Assembly (NCBI GenBank): GCA_009702045.1
Contig: WLIV01000008.1
Span: forward strand, 1 to 64,000
Reading direction: 5' to 3'
DNA: 64,000 nt
From: Actinomycetota bacterium
Lineage (GTDB): Bacteria; Actinomycetota; Acidimicrobiia; Acidimicrobiales; Ilumatobacteraceae
Shown piece after piece: positions 17,662 through 26,683 of this stretch (position 1 is the stretch's first letter; every line of letters starts with the position of its first letter). A program made the translations under genes and the position numbers. The notes below the pieces were generated by a model. That model made no database searches. It worked only from the letters and a program-made list of their open reading frames with translations, and had not been told where the DNA came from.

Positions 17662-18513
17662 ATGCGGAACGCGCGTGTAGCGGTGGTACTGATGGCGCTG
17701 ACCGTCGCGTGCTCGGCCGATCCGCAGCTCGGTGCGGCGAGCACCAGCACGACGACGAGCACGAGCACGGCGAGCACCAGCACGACGAGCACGAGCACGA
17801 CGGTCGCCCCAACGCTCGACGACTGTCAGCAGGTCGCCACTGCAGTTGCTCATGCGCACGCCGGCGCCAGCCAGGTTGTCGTGGTGATCGCACCCGCAGC
17901 GCCGGCCAGCGCCGGCACGTTGCAGATCGCCGAGTTGGGTGTGTCGGGCTGGCAGTGCACTGCGGTGATGACAGCACGGTTGGGTAAGAAGGGGGTGCGG
18001 CCGTTGACCGAGCGGCGCAGCGGCGACGGCACCACTCCGGCCGGTGTGTTCCCGTTGGGCACGATGACGGCCTGGGACGGGCAGGTGTTCAGCTTCTTCG
18101 GCAACTCGGCCGACCCCGGCGTGAGCGCTGGCGCATACCGACGGGTGCGCACCGGCGACTGCTTCGGCGCCACGCCGAACGACCCGGATTACGGGCATCT
18201 GGTGCAGCGTTCGGCGGCGCAGTGTCCGGGGCCGGACGATGAGTACCTGCCGGCGGTGCGCGGCGCCTACGAACACGCGGCGCTGATCGGGGCGAACATG
18301 GAGCCCGTGGTGAGCGGAGACGAAGTGGGCGAGACGCCGTACGCGGCGGCCATCTTCCTGCACCGGTTCAGCTACGACGCAACTGGCTCGACACGGCCGA
18401 CCGCCGGTTGCGTGTCGCTGGCGCACGACGATCTGCTGGCCGTGCTGCGGGCGTTGCGCCCGGGTGTGCTGTTCGCGATTGGCACCAAAGACTGGCTCCT
18501 CGCCAACGTCTGA
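17662..18513 (+). CDS. L,D-transpeptidase (YkuD-like) lipoprotein
   Basis: 283 residues. The signal peptide ends at V-A-C (Cys 17), followed by a Ser/Thr linker of about 25 residues and a domain with S-G-D-G-T-T-P-A-G-V-F-P-L-G and a C-terminal T-A-G-C-V-S-L, where the Cys matches the catalytic Cys of the YkuD/ErfK fold. Such enzymes make 3-3 cross-links in peptidoglycan or attach proteins to it. The usual S-H-G of the motif is replaced by P-T-A-G, so activity is uncertain. ATG 17662 places the signal peptide at the N-terminus. Confidence 0.8.
   Translation: MRNARVAVVLMALTVACSADPQLGAASTSTTTSTSTASTSTTSTSTTVAPTLDDCQQVATAVAHAHAGASQVVVVIAPAAPASAGTLQIAELGVSGWQCTAVMTARLGKKGVRPLTERRSGDGTTPAGVFPLGTMTAWDGQVFSFFGNSADPGVSAGAYRRVRTGDCFGATPNDPDYGHLVQRSAAQCPGPDDEYLPAVRGAYEHAALIGANMEPVVSGDEVGETPYAAAIFLHRFSYDATGSTRPTAGCVSLAHDDLLAVLRALRPGVLFAIGTKDWLLANV
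17742..17806 (+). repeat. Low-complexity GAGCACGAGCACG-type repeat inside the lipoprotein gene
   Basis: Imperfect GAGCACGA/CACGACGA units encode only Ser, Thr and two Ala residues. They form the flexible wall-spanning linker of the lipoprotein. Slippage here would change linker length in steps of three bases. Confidence 0.8.
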
Positions 18514-18532
18514 CCGGTACCATCGCGACACC

Positions 18533-20263
18533 ATGGCCGATCCCCTGTTCACCATCTCGGCGACCCTGCGCGACGCGTTCGCGTCGGTCACCGGCCTCCC
18601 CGCCGTGGGCATCGACCCCGTCGTGCGCCCCAGCGACCGCGCCGACGCGCAGGTCAATGGCGCGCTGGCGCTCGCCAAGCAGGTCGGTCGCAATCCACGT
18701 GAGGTGGCCGACGCTGTCGTCGCCACGGGCGCCCTCGCTGCAATCTGCAGTGCTGTCGAGGTTGCCGGTCCGGGCTTCATCAACCTCACGTTCACCGAGG
18801 CCTTCCTCGCCGAGCAGTTGGCCGCGTCGGCCGAGGACGCTCGCCTGGGTGTGCGCATGGCAGCCGTCACCGAGCGTGCCGTCGTCGACTACTCGGCGCC
18901 CAACGTCGCCAAGGAGATGCACGTCGGCCACCTGCGCAGCACTGTCATCGGCGACAGCATCGTGCGCCTGCTGCAATTCGTTGGCCACGAGGTCGTGCGC
19001 GAGAACCACATCGGCGACTGGGGTACCCCGTTCGGCATGCTCATCGAGCACCTGCTCGATCTCGGCGACTCGGCTGCGATCGACATGTCCGACCCGAACC
19101 CGTTCTACCAAGCGGCACGCGCCAAGTTCGATGCCGACGACGACTTCAAGGCACGTGCCCGCGACCGCGTGGTGGCGCTGCAGAGCGGCGACCCCTCGAC
19201 GCTCGCAATCTGGCAACGACTGGTCGACAACAGTGCCGAGTACTTCGACATCGTGTATCGCCAGCTCGGTGTGCTGCTGACCCACGACGATCTGATGGGT
19301 GAGAGCGCCTATCACGACAAGCTCGCCGGCGTCGTCGAGCAGTTGGCGGTCAAGGGACTACTGGAGCAGAGCGACGGTGCCGACGTGGTGTTCGTGCCCG
19401 GCTTTACCAACCGCGAGGGAGACCCGCTGCCGCTGATCGTGCAGAAGGGTCATGGCGGTTTCAACTACGCCACGAGCGACCTTGCCTGCGTGATCGACCG
19501 GGTCGATCGCCTGGGTGCCACCTTGTTGGTGTACGTCGTCGGCTCGCCACAGGCGCAGCACCTGGCAATGGTGTTCAAGGTGGCGGAGATGGCCGGCTGG
19601 CTGGCCCCGCCAGCGCATGCAGTGCACGTGGGGTTCGGCAGCGTGTTGGGCGCCGACCGCAAGATGTACAAGACCCGCAGCGGTGAGAACGTGAAGCTGC
19701 AGGCGTTGCTCGACGAGGGTGTGCAGCGCGCTGCTGCCGCAGTTGCCGAGAAGAACCCGGAGATGCCCGCCGACGAGCAGGCTGCCGTGGGCCGCATGGT
19801 GGGCATCGGTGCGATCAAGTACGCCGATCTCAGCACCGATCGCATCAAGGACTACGTCTTCGATTGGGATCGCATGTTGGCCTTCGAGGGCAACACCGCC
19901 CCATACCTGCAGTACGCGCATGCCCGCATCTGCAGCATCTTCCGCCGCGCCGGTGTCGAGCGCCCGTCGGTGCGTAGCGCCCCAGTGTCGCTCGCCGAAC
20001 CGCAGGAGCGGTCACTGGCGCTCGCGCTGTTGCAGTTCGACGCCGTGGTGCACGACACGGTGGAGAAGTTCGCACCGCACCGCATGTGCACCTACCTGTT
20101 CGACCTGGCCCAGGCGTTCACCGGTTTCTACGAAGCGTGTCCGGTGTTGAAGGACGGCTACGAGACGACACGCCTTTCGCGATTGGCATTGTGCGATCTC
20201 ACTGCCCGCACGCTGCAGCAGGGTCTGGCCCTGCTGGGTATCGACGCCCCCGAGCGGATGTGA
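18533..20263 (+). CDS. argS: Arginyl-tRNA synthetase
   Basis: 576 residues, class I. It loads arginine on tRNA-Arg in the cytoplasm. The HIGH motif appears as H-V-G-H in A-K-E-M-H-V-G-H-L-R-S; the KMSKS region is the weak K-M-Y-K-T-R-S-G form common in ArgRS. The N-terminal add1 domain and the C-terminal all-helical anticodon domain with its final M are complete. A TACCAT box (18518-18523) stands 9 bases before ATG 18533. First gene of the argS-lysA-hom-thrC block, with lysA 1 bp downstream. Confidence 0.96.
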   Translation: MADPLFTISATLRDAFASVTGLPAVGIDPVVRPSDRADAQVNGALALAKQVGRNPREVADAVVATGALAAICSAVEVAGPGFINLTFTEAFLAEQLAASAEDARLGVRMAAVTERAVVDYSAPNVAKEMHVGHLRSTVIGDSIVRLLQFVGHEVVRENHIGDWGTPFGMLIEHLLDLGDSAAIDMSDPNPFYQAARAKFDADDDFKARARDRVVALQSGDPSTLAIWQRLVDNSAEYFDIVYRQLGVLLTHDDLMGESAYHDKLAGVVEQLAVKGLLEQSDGADVVFVPGFTNREGDPLPLIVQKGHGGFNYATSDLACVIDRVDRLGATLLVYVVGSPQAQHLAMVFKVAEMAGWLAPPAHAVHVGFGSVLGADRKMYKTRSGENVKLQALLDEGVQRAAAAVAEKNPEMPADEQAAVGRMVGIGAIKYADLSTDRIKDYVFDWDRMLAFEGNTAPYLQYAHARICSIFRRAGVERPSVRSAPVSLAEPQERSLALALLQFDAVVHDTVEKFAPHRMCTYLFDLAQAFTGFYEACPVLKDGYETTRLSRLALCDLTARTLQQGLALLGIDAPERM

Positions 20264-20264
20264 C

Positions 20265-21566
20265 ATGAACCCCGTACCTCTCTCCCTGCTGCCCGACACC
20301 GCCGAGGTGCAGGCCGACGGGTCCCTGTGGATCGGCGGCTGCGATCTGCTGGAGGTGGCAGCCGAGTTCGGCACCCCGGCATTCGTCTACGACGAGGCGC
20401 ACCTGCGCGCTCGCTGCCGCGAAGCCGTTGCGGCGTTCGGTCACGGACGCGCCGTGTACGCCACGAAGGCGTTCCTGTGCGGGGCGATGGCCCGCCTCGC
20501 GTATGAGGAAGGCATGTTGCTCGACGTCGCCAGTGGCGGCGAGTTGTTCGTCGCGTTGCACGCCGGTGTTCCCGCCGATGCGCTCACGCTGCATGGCAAC
20601 AACAAGAGCGTCGCCGAACTGCGCATGGCCATTGAGGCAGGTGTGCGGCACATCGTGGTCGACAGCTTCGACGAGCTCGACCGTCTCGACGCGCTCCACG
20701 CCGAGGGTCTGCCGGTGCCGAATGTCATCCCGCGGATCACGCCGGGGGTGCACGCGCACACCCACGAGTTCATCGCCACCGGCCAGGACGACAGCAAGTT
20801 CGGTTTCAACCTCGGTAACGGCGATGCCCAACGCGCGGTCGACCGCATGCGCCGTTCACCGTCAGTGCACCTCGAGGGTGTGCACTGCCACATCGGCAGC
20901 AACGTGTTCGACGCCGCCAGTTTCGGCCGAGCTGCAGAGGTGATGGCCAAGTTCGCCGCGCCGCTCGACCTTCCCGAACTCGTGCTCGGTGGCGGCCTCG
21001 GCGTTGCCTACGTCGCTGGTGAAGAAGCGCCCACCATCACGCAGTGGGGCAACGTGCTGCTCGACGCATGTCAGGCACTCGGAGTGCGCAGTGCGGTCAG
21101 CGTCGAGCCGGGTCGCAGCATCGTCGCCCAGGCGGCCATCACGCTCTACACCGTGGGCACGATCAAGGACATCCCCGGTGTGCGCAGGTACGTCAGTGTC
21201 GACGGTGGCATGAGCGACAACCCACGCCCAGTCCTGTACGGAAGCGGTTACGAGGCGTTCGTGCCGCGCGATGTGCTGGCCGAGCGGCCGATGAACGCTC
21301 GTCTGGTGGGCAAGCACTGCGAGAGCGGCGACGTGCTCATCTTCGATGCCGGCCTACCTGCCGACCTGTGCGTGGGCGATGTGCTGGCCACTCCTGTCAC
21401 CGGCGCTTACGGCTACAGCATGGCCAGCAACTACAACAAGCTCACCCGTCCACCGGTGGTGTTCGTGCGCGACGGCGTCGCCCGCGTCGTGGTGCGCCGC
21501 GAGTCCTTCGAGGATCTCGTGCGGTGCGACCTGGGCCCGGAAACACTCGTAGCCTGCATCCCGTGA
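20265..21566 (+). CDS. lysA: Diaminopimelate decarboxylase
   Basis: 433 residues. It decarboxylates meso-diaminopimelate to lysine, the last step of lysine synthesis. The PLP lysine is in Y-A-T-K-A-F-L; H-I-G-S-N, G-G-G-L-G and E-P-G-R-S bind the cofactor phosphate; C-E-S-G-D carries the cysteine that acts across the dimer interface. The start follows the argS stop by 1 bp. Its last codons hold the TAGCCT promoter and the GTG start of hom. Confidence 0.96.
   Translation: MNPVPLSLLPDTAEVQADGSLWIGGCDLLEVAAEFGTPAFVYDEAHLRARCREAVAAFGHGRAVYATKAFLCGAMARLAYEEGMLLDVASGGELFVALHAGVPADALTLHGNNKSVAELRMAIEAGVRHIVVDSFDELDRLDALHAEGLPVPNVIPRITPGVHAHTHEFIATGQDDSKFGFNLGNGDAQRAVDRMRRSPSVHLEGVHCHIGSNVFDAASFGRAAEVMAKFAAPLDLPELVLGGGLGVAYVAGEEAPTITQWGNVLLDACQALGVRSAVSVEPGRSIVAQAAITLYTVGTIKDIPGVRRYVSVDGGMSDNPRPVLYGSGYEAFVPRDVLAERPMNARLVGKHCESGDVLIFDAGLPADLCVGDVLATPVTGAYGYSMASNYNKLTRPPVVFVRDGVARVVVRRESFEDLVRCDLGPETLVACIP
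21550..21555 (+). promoter_or_regulatory. -10 box for hom inside the end of lysA (leaderless)
   Basis: TAGCCT ends exactly 7 bases before GTG 21563. It allows hom-thrC to be transcribed without argS-lysA. Confidence 0.55.
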
Positions 21567-22846
21567 AGCTCATCAGGGTCGGTGTTCTCGGTTGCGGCAA
21601 TGTCGGCGCGCCGCTCGTCTCGCTCATCGCCCGCCAGCAGGCGGTCATCGAGGCACGCAAGGGTGTGCGTCTCGAAGTTGTGGCCGTGGCGGTGCGCAGT
21701 CTCGCCAAGGTGCGCGACATCACGTTGCCCGGCGGAGCGCTCACCACCGATGCGATGGCCGTTGTCAACAATCCCGATGTCGACGTCGTGGTCGAGTTGA
21801 TCGGCGGCGTCGAGCCAGCCCGTGCGCTCATCACCGCCGCGTTGCGCAATGGCAAACCCGTCATCACCGGCAACAAGGAACTGCTGGCCAAACATGGCGC
21901 CGAGTTGTACGCCCTCGCCGACGAGTTGGGCGTCGACCTGCTGTTCGAGGCCGCCGTCGCCGGCGGCATTCCCATTGTGCGTGCGCTGCGTGAGAGCCTC
22001 CGCGGCGAACCCGTCAGCCGCATCATGGGCATCATCAATGGCACCACCAACTTCATCCTCACGAAGATGACCGAAGAGGGCGCCGAGTACGCCGATGTGC
22101 TGGCGGAGGCTCAGGCGCTCGGGTACGCGGAGGTTGACCCCACCGCCGATGTCGAGGGCTACGACGCCGGAGCCAAGGCGGCGATCATGGCGTGTATCGC
22201 ATTCGGTGCCGACGTCGTTGCCGGCGATGTGCACCATGAAGGAATCAGCGCGCTGACGGCGGCCGACATCACGATGGCCAAGCGCCTCGGATATGTCGTC
22301 AAGTTGCTGGGGATCGCTGAGCAGGATCGTGCCACGGGTGCAATCGGCGTACGCGTGCATCCGACGATGGTGCCCTTCACCCACCCGCTTGCCAGCGTGC
22401 GCCTGGCCTACAACGCAGTCTTCGTCGAGGGCGACTCCGTCGGGTCGCTGATGTTCTACGGCCGAGGTGCGGGTGGCGACCCCACCGCCAGCGCAGTGCT
22501 CGGCGATGTGATCGACGCGGCCACGAACCTGTCGAAGAACACGCACGCCACGCTCGGTGCATTCCCGCGGGCAGCGATCCGCCCGATCGATGAGATCACC
22601 ACCGAGTACCTGCTGAGCATGGATGTCGCCGACCGGCCCGGTGTGTTGCACGCAGTCACCGGCGTGTTCGCCCGCCACGGTGTCAGCATCCGTGCCGCCG
22701 AGCAGGAGGGCCACGGTGCCGATGCCCGCCTGGTGTTCATTACTCACGATGCCGTCGAGGCGTCGCTGCAAGCCACCGTTCGAGAACTGCGTGGGCTCGA
22801 CGAAGTGCTGAAGGTCGGTACTGTCCTACGCGTGATCAAGGCCTGA
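21563..22846 (+). CDS. hom: Homoserine dehydrogenase with ACT domain
   Basis: 427 residues. It reduces aspartate semialdehyde to homoserine. The order is: NAD(P)-binding domain (G-V-L-G-C-G-N-V-G, I-T-G-N-K-E-L-L-A), catalytic domain (G-I-I-N-G-T-T-N-F-I-L, A-E-V-D-P-T-A-D-V-E-G), and a C-terminal ACT domain (D-R-P-G-V-L-H-A-V-T) that usually senses threonine. The GTG start overlaps the lysA stop by 4 bp. thrC follows at once. thrB, which makes the phosphohomoserine used by ThrC, is not next to them. Confidence 0.96.
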   Translation: MKLIRVGVLGCGNVGAPLVSLIARQQAVIEARKGVRLEVVAVAVRSLAKVRDITLPGGALTTDAMAVVNNPDVDVVVELIGGVEPARALITAALRNGKPVITGNKELLAKHGAELYALADELGVDLLFEAAVAGGIPIVRALRESLRGEPVSRIMGIINGTTNFILTKMTEEGAEYADVLAEAQALGYAEVDPTADVEGYDAGAKAAIMACIAFGADVVAGDVHHEGISALTAADITMAKRLGYVVKLLGIAEQDRATGAIGVRVHPTMVPFTHPLASVRLAYNAVFVEGDSVGSLMFYGRGAGGDPTASAVLGDVIDAATNLSKNTHATLGAFPRAAIRPIDEITTEYLLSMDVADRPGVLHAVTGVFARHGVSIRAAEQEGHGADARLVFITHDAVEASLQATVRELRGLDEVLKVGTVLRVIKA

Positions 22847-22847
22847 C

Positions 22848-24236
22848 ATGAGCAGCACCCGATACGTCTCCACCCGTGGCCTGGCCCCCGAACTGGGGTT
22901 CACCGAGGTGCTGCTCGCTGGCCTCGCCAACGACGGTGGTCTCTACGTGCCCAAGTCGTGGCCCGTGCTGCCGGCGTGTAGTCCGGGTGCCACCTACGCC
23001 GAGCGTGCGGCTCAGATCATCCAACTGTTCGTCGGCGACGACCTGTCCGCCGACACGGTGCTGCGCCTGTGCAACGAGGCATACGCCACGTTTGCCCATC
23101 CAGCCGTGGTGCCGTTGGTACAGCTGCAACACGGGCACTTCGTACAAGAGCTGTTCCATGGCCCGACACTGGCGTTCAAGGATGTTGCGCTGCAGCTCGT
23201 CGGCCGAATGTTCGACGCGGTGTTGCGCGAGCAAGGTCGGCGCGTCACCATCGTCGGCGCCACGAGCGGCGACACTGGGTCGGCCGCGATCGACGGGGTC
23301 AAGAACTGCGCCAACGTCGACATCGTCATCCTCTATCCGCACCACCGCACCAGCGACGTGCAGCGCAAGCAGATGACGACGGTGCAGTCACCGAACGTGC
23401 GCGTGGTGGCGGTCGAGGGCACGTTCGACGATTGCCAGGACATGGTGAAGGCGATGTTCAACGACGTCGAGTTCCGTGAGCGGATACAGCTCAGTGCAGT
23501 GAACAGCATCAACTGGGCGCGGGTGATGGCGCAGATCGTGTACTACATCGTTGCCACCGATCTGCTGGCCGGACCGATCAACGTGTGCGTGCCCAGCGGC
23601 AACTTCGGCAACGTGTTCAGCGGCTGGATCGCCCGTCGCATGGGAGCCCCGATCGACCAACTCGTCGTCGCCTCCAACGCCAACGACATCCTCGAGCGGT
23701 TCTTCAACCGCAACGACATGAGTGCGGCTCCGGTGGTGCCGTCGCTCAGCCCCAGCATGGACATCCAGGTGTCCTCGAACTTCGAGCGTCTGCTGTTCGA
23801 GATGAACGCGCGCGATGGTGGCCTCACGGCCGAACAACTGCAGCGGTTCCGTACGAGCGGTTCGTTGTCGGTAGAGCCCGATCAACGTGCCGCCTTCCTC
23901 GACGGCCGTTTCCAGGCGGCTCGGCTCGACGACAGCGAGACGCTGGAAGTCATCGCCCGCACCTACCGCGAGGCCGGGATGTTGCTCGACCCACACTCGG
24001 CGGTCGGAGTCGGAGCGGTCGAGAAGCTGCGCACGCTCGGCACGCTTACCGGCACCACGGTCACGTTGGCCACCGCCCACCCGGCGAAGTTCCCCGATGC
24101 CGTCGAGCGGGCCACCGGTGTGCGCCCGCCGCTGCCACCGCACCTGGCCGACCTGTTCGACCTACCCGAGCACCTCACCGTGCTCCCCAACGACCTCGCC
24201 ACCGTCCAGCACTTCGTCGCTACTGCCTTCCGCTGA
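22848..24236 (+). CDS. thrC: Threonine synthase
   Basis: 462 residues, the long class of threonine synthase. It converts O-phosphohomoserine to threonine. The opening Y-V-S-T-R-G is typical; the PLP lysine is in T-L-A-F-K-D, and the phosphate loop includes G-A-T-S-G-D-T-G-S-A-A. The start is 1 bp after the hom stop. In mycobacteria thrB lies between thrC and rho; here only a 208-bp leader separates them. Confidence 0.95.
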   Translation: MSSTRYVSTRGLAPELGFTEVLLAGLANDGGLYVPKSWPVLPACSPGATYAERAAQIIQLFVGDDLSADTVLRLCNEAYATFAHPAVVPLVQLQHGHFVQELFHGPTLAFKDVALQLVGRMFDAVLREQGRRVTIVGATSGDTGSAAIDGVKNCANVDIVILYPHHRTSDVQRKQMTTVQSPNVRVVAVEGTFDDCQDMVKAMFNDVEFRERIQLSAVNSINWARVMAQIVYYIVATDLLAGPINVCVPSGNFGNVFSGWIARRMGAPIDQLVVASNANDILERFFNRNDMSAAPVVPSLSPSMDIQVSSNFERLLFEMNARDGGLTAEQLQRFRTSGSLSVEPDQRAAFLDGRFQAARLDDSETLEVIARTYREAGMLLDPHSAVGVGAVEKLRTLGTLTGTTVTLATAHPAKFPDAVERATGVRPPLPPHLADLFDLPEHLTVLPNDLATVQHFVATAFR

Positions 24237-24256
24237 CCTGCTCGAACGCGGCCGCG

Positions 24257-24286
24257 TTGCGGACAGGTGTTCGGGCGGAGTACAGT
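24257..24286 (+). promoter_or_regulatory. rho promoter
   Basis: TTGCGG (24257-24262) and TACAGT (24281-24286) are separated by 18 bases. This gives a leader of about 150 bases before the rho GTG, much longer than for most genes here. Rho genes are often autoregulated through the leader; no specific structure was recognised. Confidence 0.55.
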
Positions 24287-24444
24287 GCTTGTGTCCGGTT
24301 CGCCGGGCGATCTCGGTTGCATCCGGCCTGAACGGCTGATGGCGCGACAGGGTTCTCTCACCCAGGCGATGGGGTCGCCGGCAGCGTTCTGTTGCCCGCT
24401 CGGCTTTCATCCGCCTTCCCTCTTTCCCAGGAAGCAGGTGGCCG

Positions 24445-26220
24445 GTGGCCGCGGAAGCATTGGAGCAGTCGATGCTCGAATCGAAGGACAAGGATCAGTT
24501 GCTGGCGATCGCGCAAGCACTGGGCATCAAGACGACGGCGCGTGCCGCCAAAGCGACGCTGATCGCAAAGATTCTGGAGAGCACCGGTGTCGGCCCGGCC
24601 GCCGCCGAGGCGCCCGCTGAGGTTGCCGCGCCCAGAGCCGCAGCTGCTGCCCCCGAGGTCCGCTCGGCACCCGCCGCGGACGAGGTCATCCTCGGTCCCG
24701 ACGGAGAACCGCTGGCGAATTGGGAGGCCGACCTCGTGCGTCGTGGCGAGGTCGAGCGCCCGGCGGCGCCCGCACCGCGCAGCAACGACGACGACGGCGA
24801 TGACGACGACGACAGCGACGACGACGAGGGTGACGGGCAGTCTGAGGGTGAGAGCCGCAACGCTCGCCGCCGTCGGCGTCGGCGCAACAAGAACCGTTCC
24901 GGCGAAGGTGGCGAGGCTCAGCCGGCCGCAGGTCAGCAGGCCGGTTCCGGCCAGCAGCCCGGTCAGCAGCCCGGTCAGCAGCACGGACAGCAGCACGGCC
25001 AGCAGCAGCAGCAGGCACCGCGTGATCGAGACCGTGATCGCGACCGCGACCGGCCCGGCCGCGACGACCTCACCGAGGCTCCGGGTCTCGAGCCCGTCGA
25101 AGTGTCGGGGTATCTCGACCTGCGCGATGAGGGGTACGGCTTCTTGCGTGCCAACGGCTATCTGCCGTCACGCGACGACGCCTATGTGCCGGTGAAGCTG
25201 ACCCGTCAGTTGGGTCTGCGCAAGGGTGACCACGTCACCGGTCTCTGCCGTCCTGCGGGTCGCAACGAGAAGAATCCGGCGCTCCTGGAGATCCGTACTG
25301 TCAACGGTCGCGACCCCGAAGAGGCTCGCAACCGTCCGAAGTTCGAAGACCTCACAGCGATCTTTCCCGACGAGCGGCTGCGTCTGGAGATGCTCAACGA
25401 TCCGTACAACATGACAGTGCGCATCATCGACCTCATGTCGCCGATCGGCAAGGGTCAGCGCGGCATCATTGTCTCGCCTCCGAAGGCCGGCAAGACGACG
25501 GTCATGAAGACGATCGCCACCGCCATCGAGGCCAACCACCCCGAGGTGAAGCTGATCGTGCTGCTGCTCGACGAGCGGCCAGAAGAGGTCACCGACATGC
25601 GCCGTACGGTCAAGGGTGAAGTCGTTGCCAGCACCTTCGATCGTCCCAGCGAGGAGCACACGCACGTCGCCGAACTGGTGATCGAGAAGGCCAAGCGCCT
25701 CGTCGAGATGGGTGAAGACGTCGTCATCATCCTCGATGGCATCACCCGCCTCAGCCGTGCCTACAACCTGGCTGCCCCTCCGAGCGGTCGCATCCTCTCG
25801 GGCGGTATCGACGCTGGCGCGCTGTACCCGCCGAAGAAGTTCTTCGGCGCGGCTCGCAACGTCGAGGAAGGTGGCTCGCTCACCATCCTGGCCACCGCCT
25901 TGGTGGAGACCAACAGCCGTATGGACGAGGCGATCTTCGAGGAGTTCAAGGGCACCGGCAACATGGAGCTGCGCCTCGACCGTCGCCTGGCCGAACGTCG
26001 TATCTTCCCGGCGATCGACGTCGATGCGTCCAGCACCCGCCACGAGGAGCTGCTGTTCGACAAGAAGCAGCTGCAGCTGGTGTGGAAGCTGCGCCGAGTG
26101 CTCAGCGGCATGGCTGCCGACGGCAACCCGGCAGCGGGCCTGGAGTTGTTGCAGGACCGGCTGAAGTCGTTCCGCACCAACGCCGAGTTCCTGGCTGAGA
26201 TCGCCAAGCAGCCGCTCTGA
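24445..26220 (+). CDS. rho: Transcription termination factor Rho, actinobacterial form with N-terminal insert
   Basis: 591 residues. A SAP-like N-terminal helix domain (about residues 10-50) is followed by about 140 residues of low complexity: acidic runs (D/E), a basic R-R-R-R-R-R-R-N-K-N-R block, and Q-Q-P-G-Q-Q repeats ending in alternating R-D. Then comes the cold-shock RNA-binding domain (Y-G-F-L-R) and the RecA-type ATPase with Walker A P-P-K-A-G-K-T-T and Walker B I-I-L-D-G-I-T-R-L. Such inserts are typical of high-GC Rho and widen RNA binding. GTG 24445 is preceded by AGGAAGCAGG; ATG 24472 is an alternative. Confidence 0.95.
   Translation: MAAEALEQSMLESKDKDQLLAIAQALGIKTTARAAKATLIAKILESTGVGPAAAEAPAEVAAPRAAAAAPEVRSAPAADEVILGPDGEPLANWEADLVRRGEVERPAAPAPRSNDDDGDDDDDSDDDEGDGQSEGESRNARRRRRRRNKNRSGEGGEAQPAAGQQAGSGQQPGQQPGQQHGQQHGQQQQQAPRDRDRDRDRDRPGRDDLTEAPGLEPVEVSGYLDLRDEGYGFLRANGYLPSRDDAYVPVKLTRQLGLRKGDHVTGLCRPAGRNEKNPALLEIRTVNGRDPEEARNRPKFEDLTAIFPDERLRLEMLNDPYNMTVRIIDLMSPIGKGQRGIIVSPPKAGKTTVMKTIATAIEANHPEVKLIVLLLDERPEEVTDMRRTVKGEVVASTFDRPSEEHTHVAELVIEKAKRLVEMGEDVVIILDGITRLSRAYNLAAPPSGRILSGGIDAGALYPPKKFFGAARNVEEGGSLTILATALVETNSRMDEAIFEEFKGTGNMELRLDRRLAERRIFPAIDVDASSTRHEELLFDKKQLQLVWKLRRVLSGMAADGNPAAGLELLQDRLKSFRTNAEFLAEIAKQPL
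24940..25065 (+). repeat. Gln-Pro-Gly and Arg-Asp low-complexity repeats in rho
   Basis: CAGCAGCCCGGT-type units, then CAGCAGCAGCAG, then CGTGATCGAGAC-type units, encode the disordered insert of Rho. Length changes between related strains are likely. Confidence 0.8.
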
Positions 26221-26270
26221 CCTGCGCTGTGCGCCCGCGAAATACAGGGTGCCTCGCCGAAATCCGCCGA

Positions 26271-26276
26271 TACACT
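26271..26276 (+). promoter_or_regulatory. -10 box of rpmE
   Basis: TACACT in the rho-rpmE gap. It leaves a short leader with the ribosome site AGAGGATGAG directly before ATG 26304. Confidence 0.45.
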
Positions 26277-26303
26277 GGCTCCCCTAGTTCGTAAGAGGAT
26301 GAG

Positions 26304-26516
26304 ATGAAGACCGAGATTCACCCCAAGTACACCGACGTCACCGTGCGCTGCTCCTGCGGCAGCACGTTCACCACCCGGTCCACCCGTGGCGGCGACCTCA
26401 CCTTGGAACTCTGCAACGAGTGCCACCCGTTCTTCACCGGCAAGCAGAAGCTGGTCGACACCGGTGGCCGCGTCGAGCGCTTCAACAAGCGTTACGGCGA
26501 GCGCAAGGCCAAGTGA
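26304..26516 (+). CDS. rpmE: Ribosomal protein bL31, zinc-binding form
   Basis: 70 residues. It is a small protein of the 50S subunit that bridges to the 30S head. C-S-C near residue 16 and C-N-E-C near residue 37 form the zinc ribbon, so this is the C+ (zinc-containing) form that is replaced by a zinc-free paralogue under zinc starvation in many bacteria. A perfect terminator follows. With a zinc regulator and importer in the same window the zinc link is of interest, but no Zur-like palindrome was seen here. Confidence 0.97.
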   Translation: MKTEIHPKYTDVTVRCSCGSTFTTRSTRGGDLTLELCNECHPFFTGKQKLVDTGGRVERFNKRYGERKAK

Positions 26517-26558
26517 CCCTGCTGCTCTGAACGGGCAGCCACTCGATATTCCAACGCT

Positions 26559-26595
26559 CCACCGCCCGGCCACACGGCCGGGCGGTGGTCGTTTT
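26559..26595 (+). terminator. Strong intrinsic terminator after rpmE
   Basis: A perfect 13-bp stem CCACCGCCCGGCC / GGCCGGGCGGTGG with loop ACAC is followed by TCGTTTT. It ends the rho-rpmE unit and separates it from the DUF1800 gene. Confidence 0.92.
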
Positions 26596-26683
26596 GACGG
26601 GATCCACACTCAACTCGCGCCCCGTACTGGGCGATGACCCTCACAGGCTCAACGCGAGCCGGGTGTCGGGAGGAGAGTCACCG

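Noticed and set aside
24287-24444. Riboswitch or known leader element before rho
   Set aside because: No conserved aptamer core could be recognised by eye; a covariance search (Rfam) would decide.
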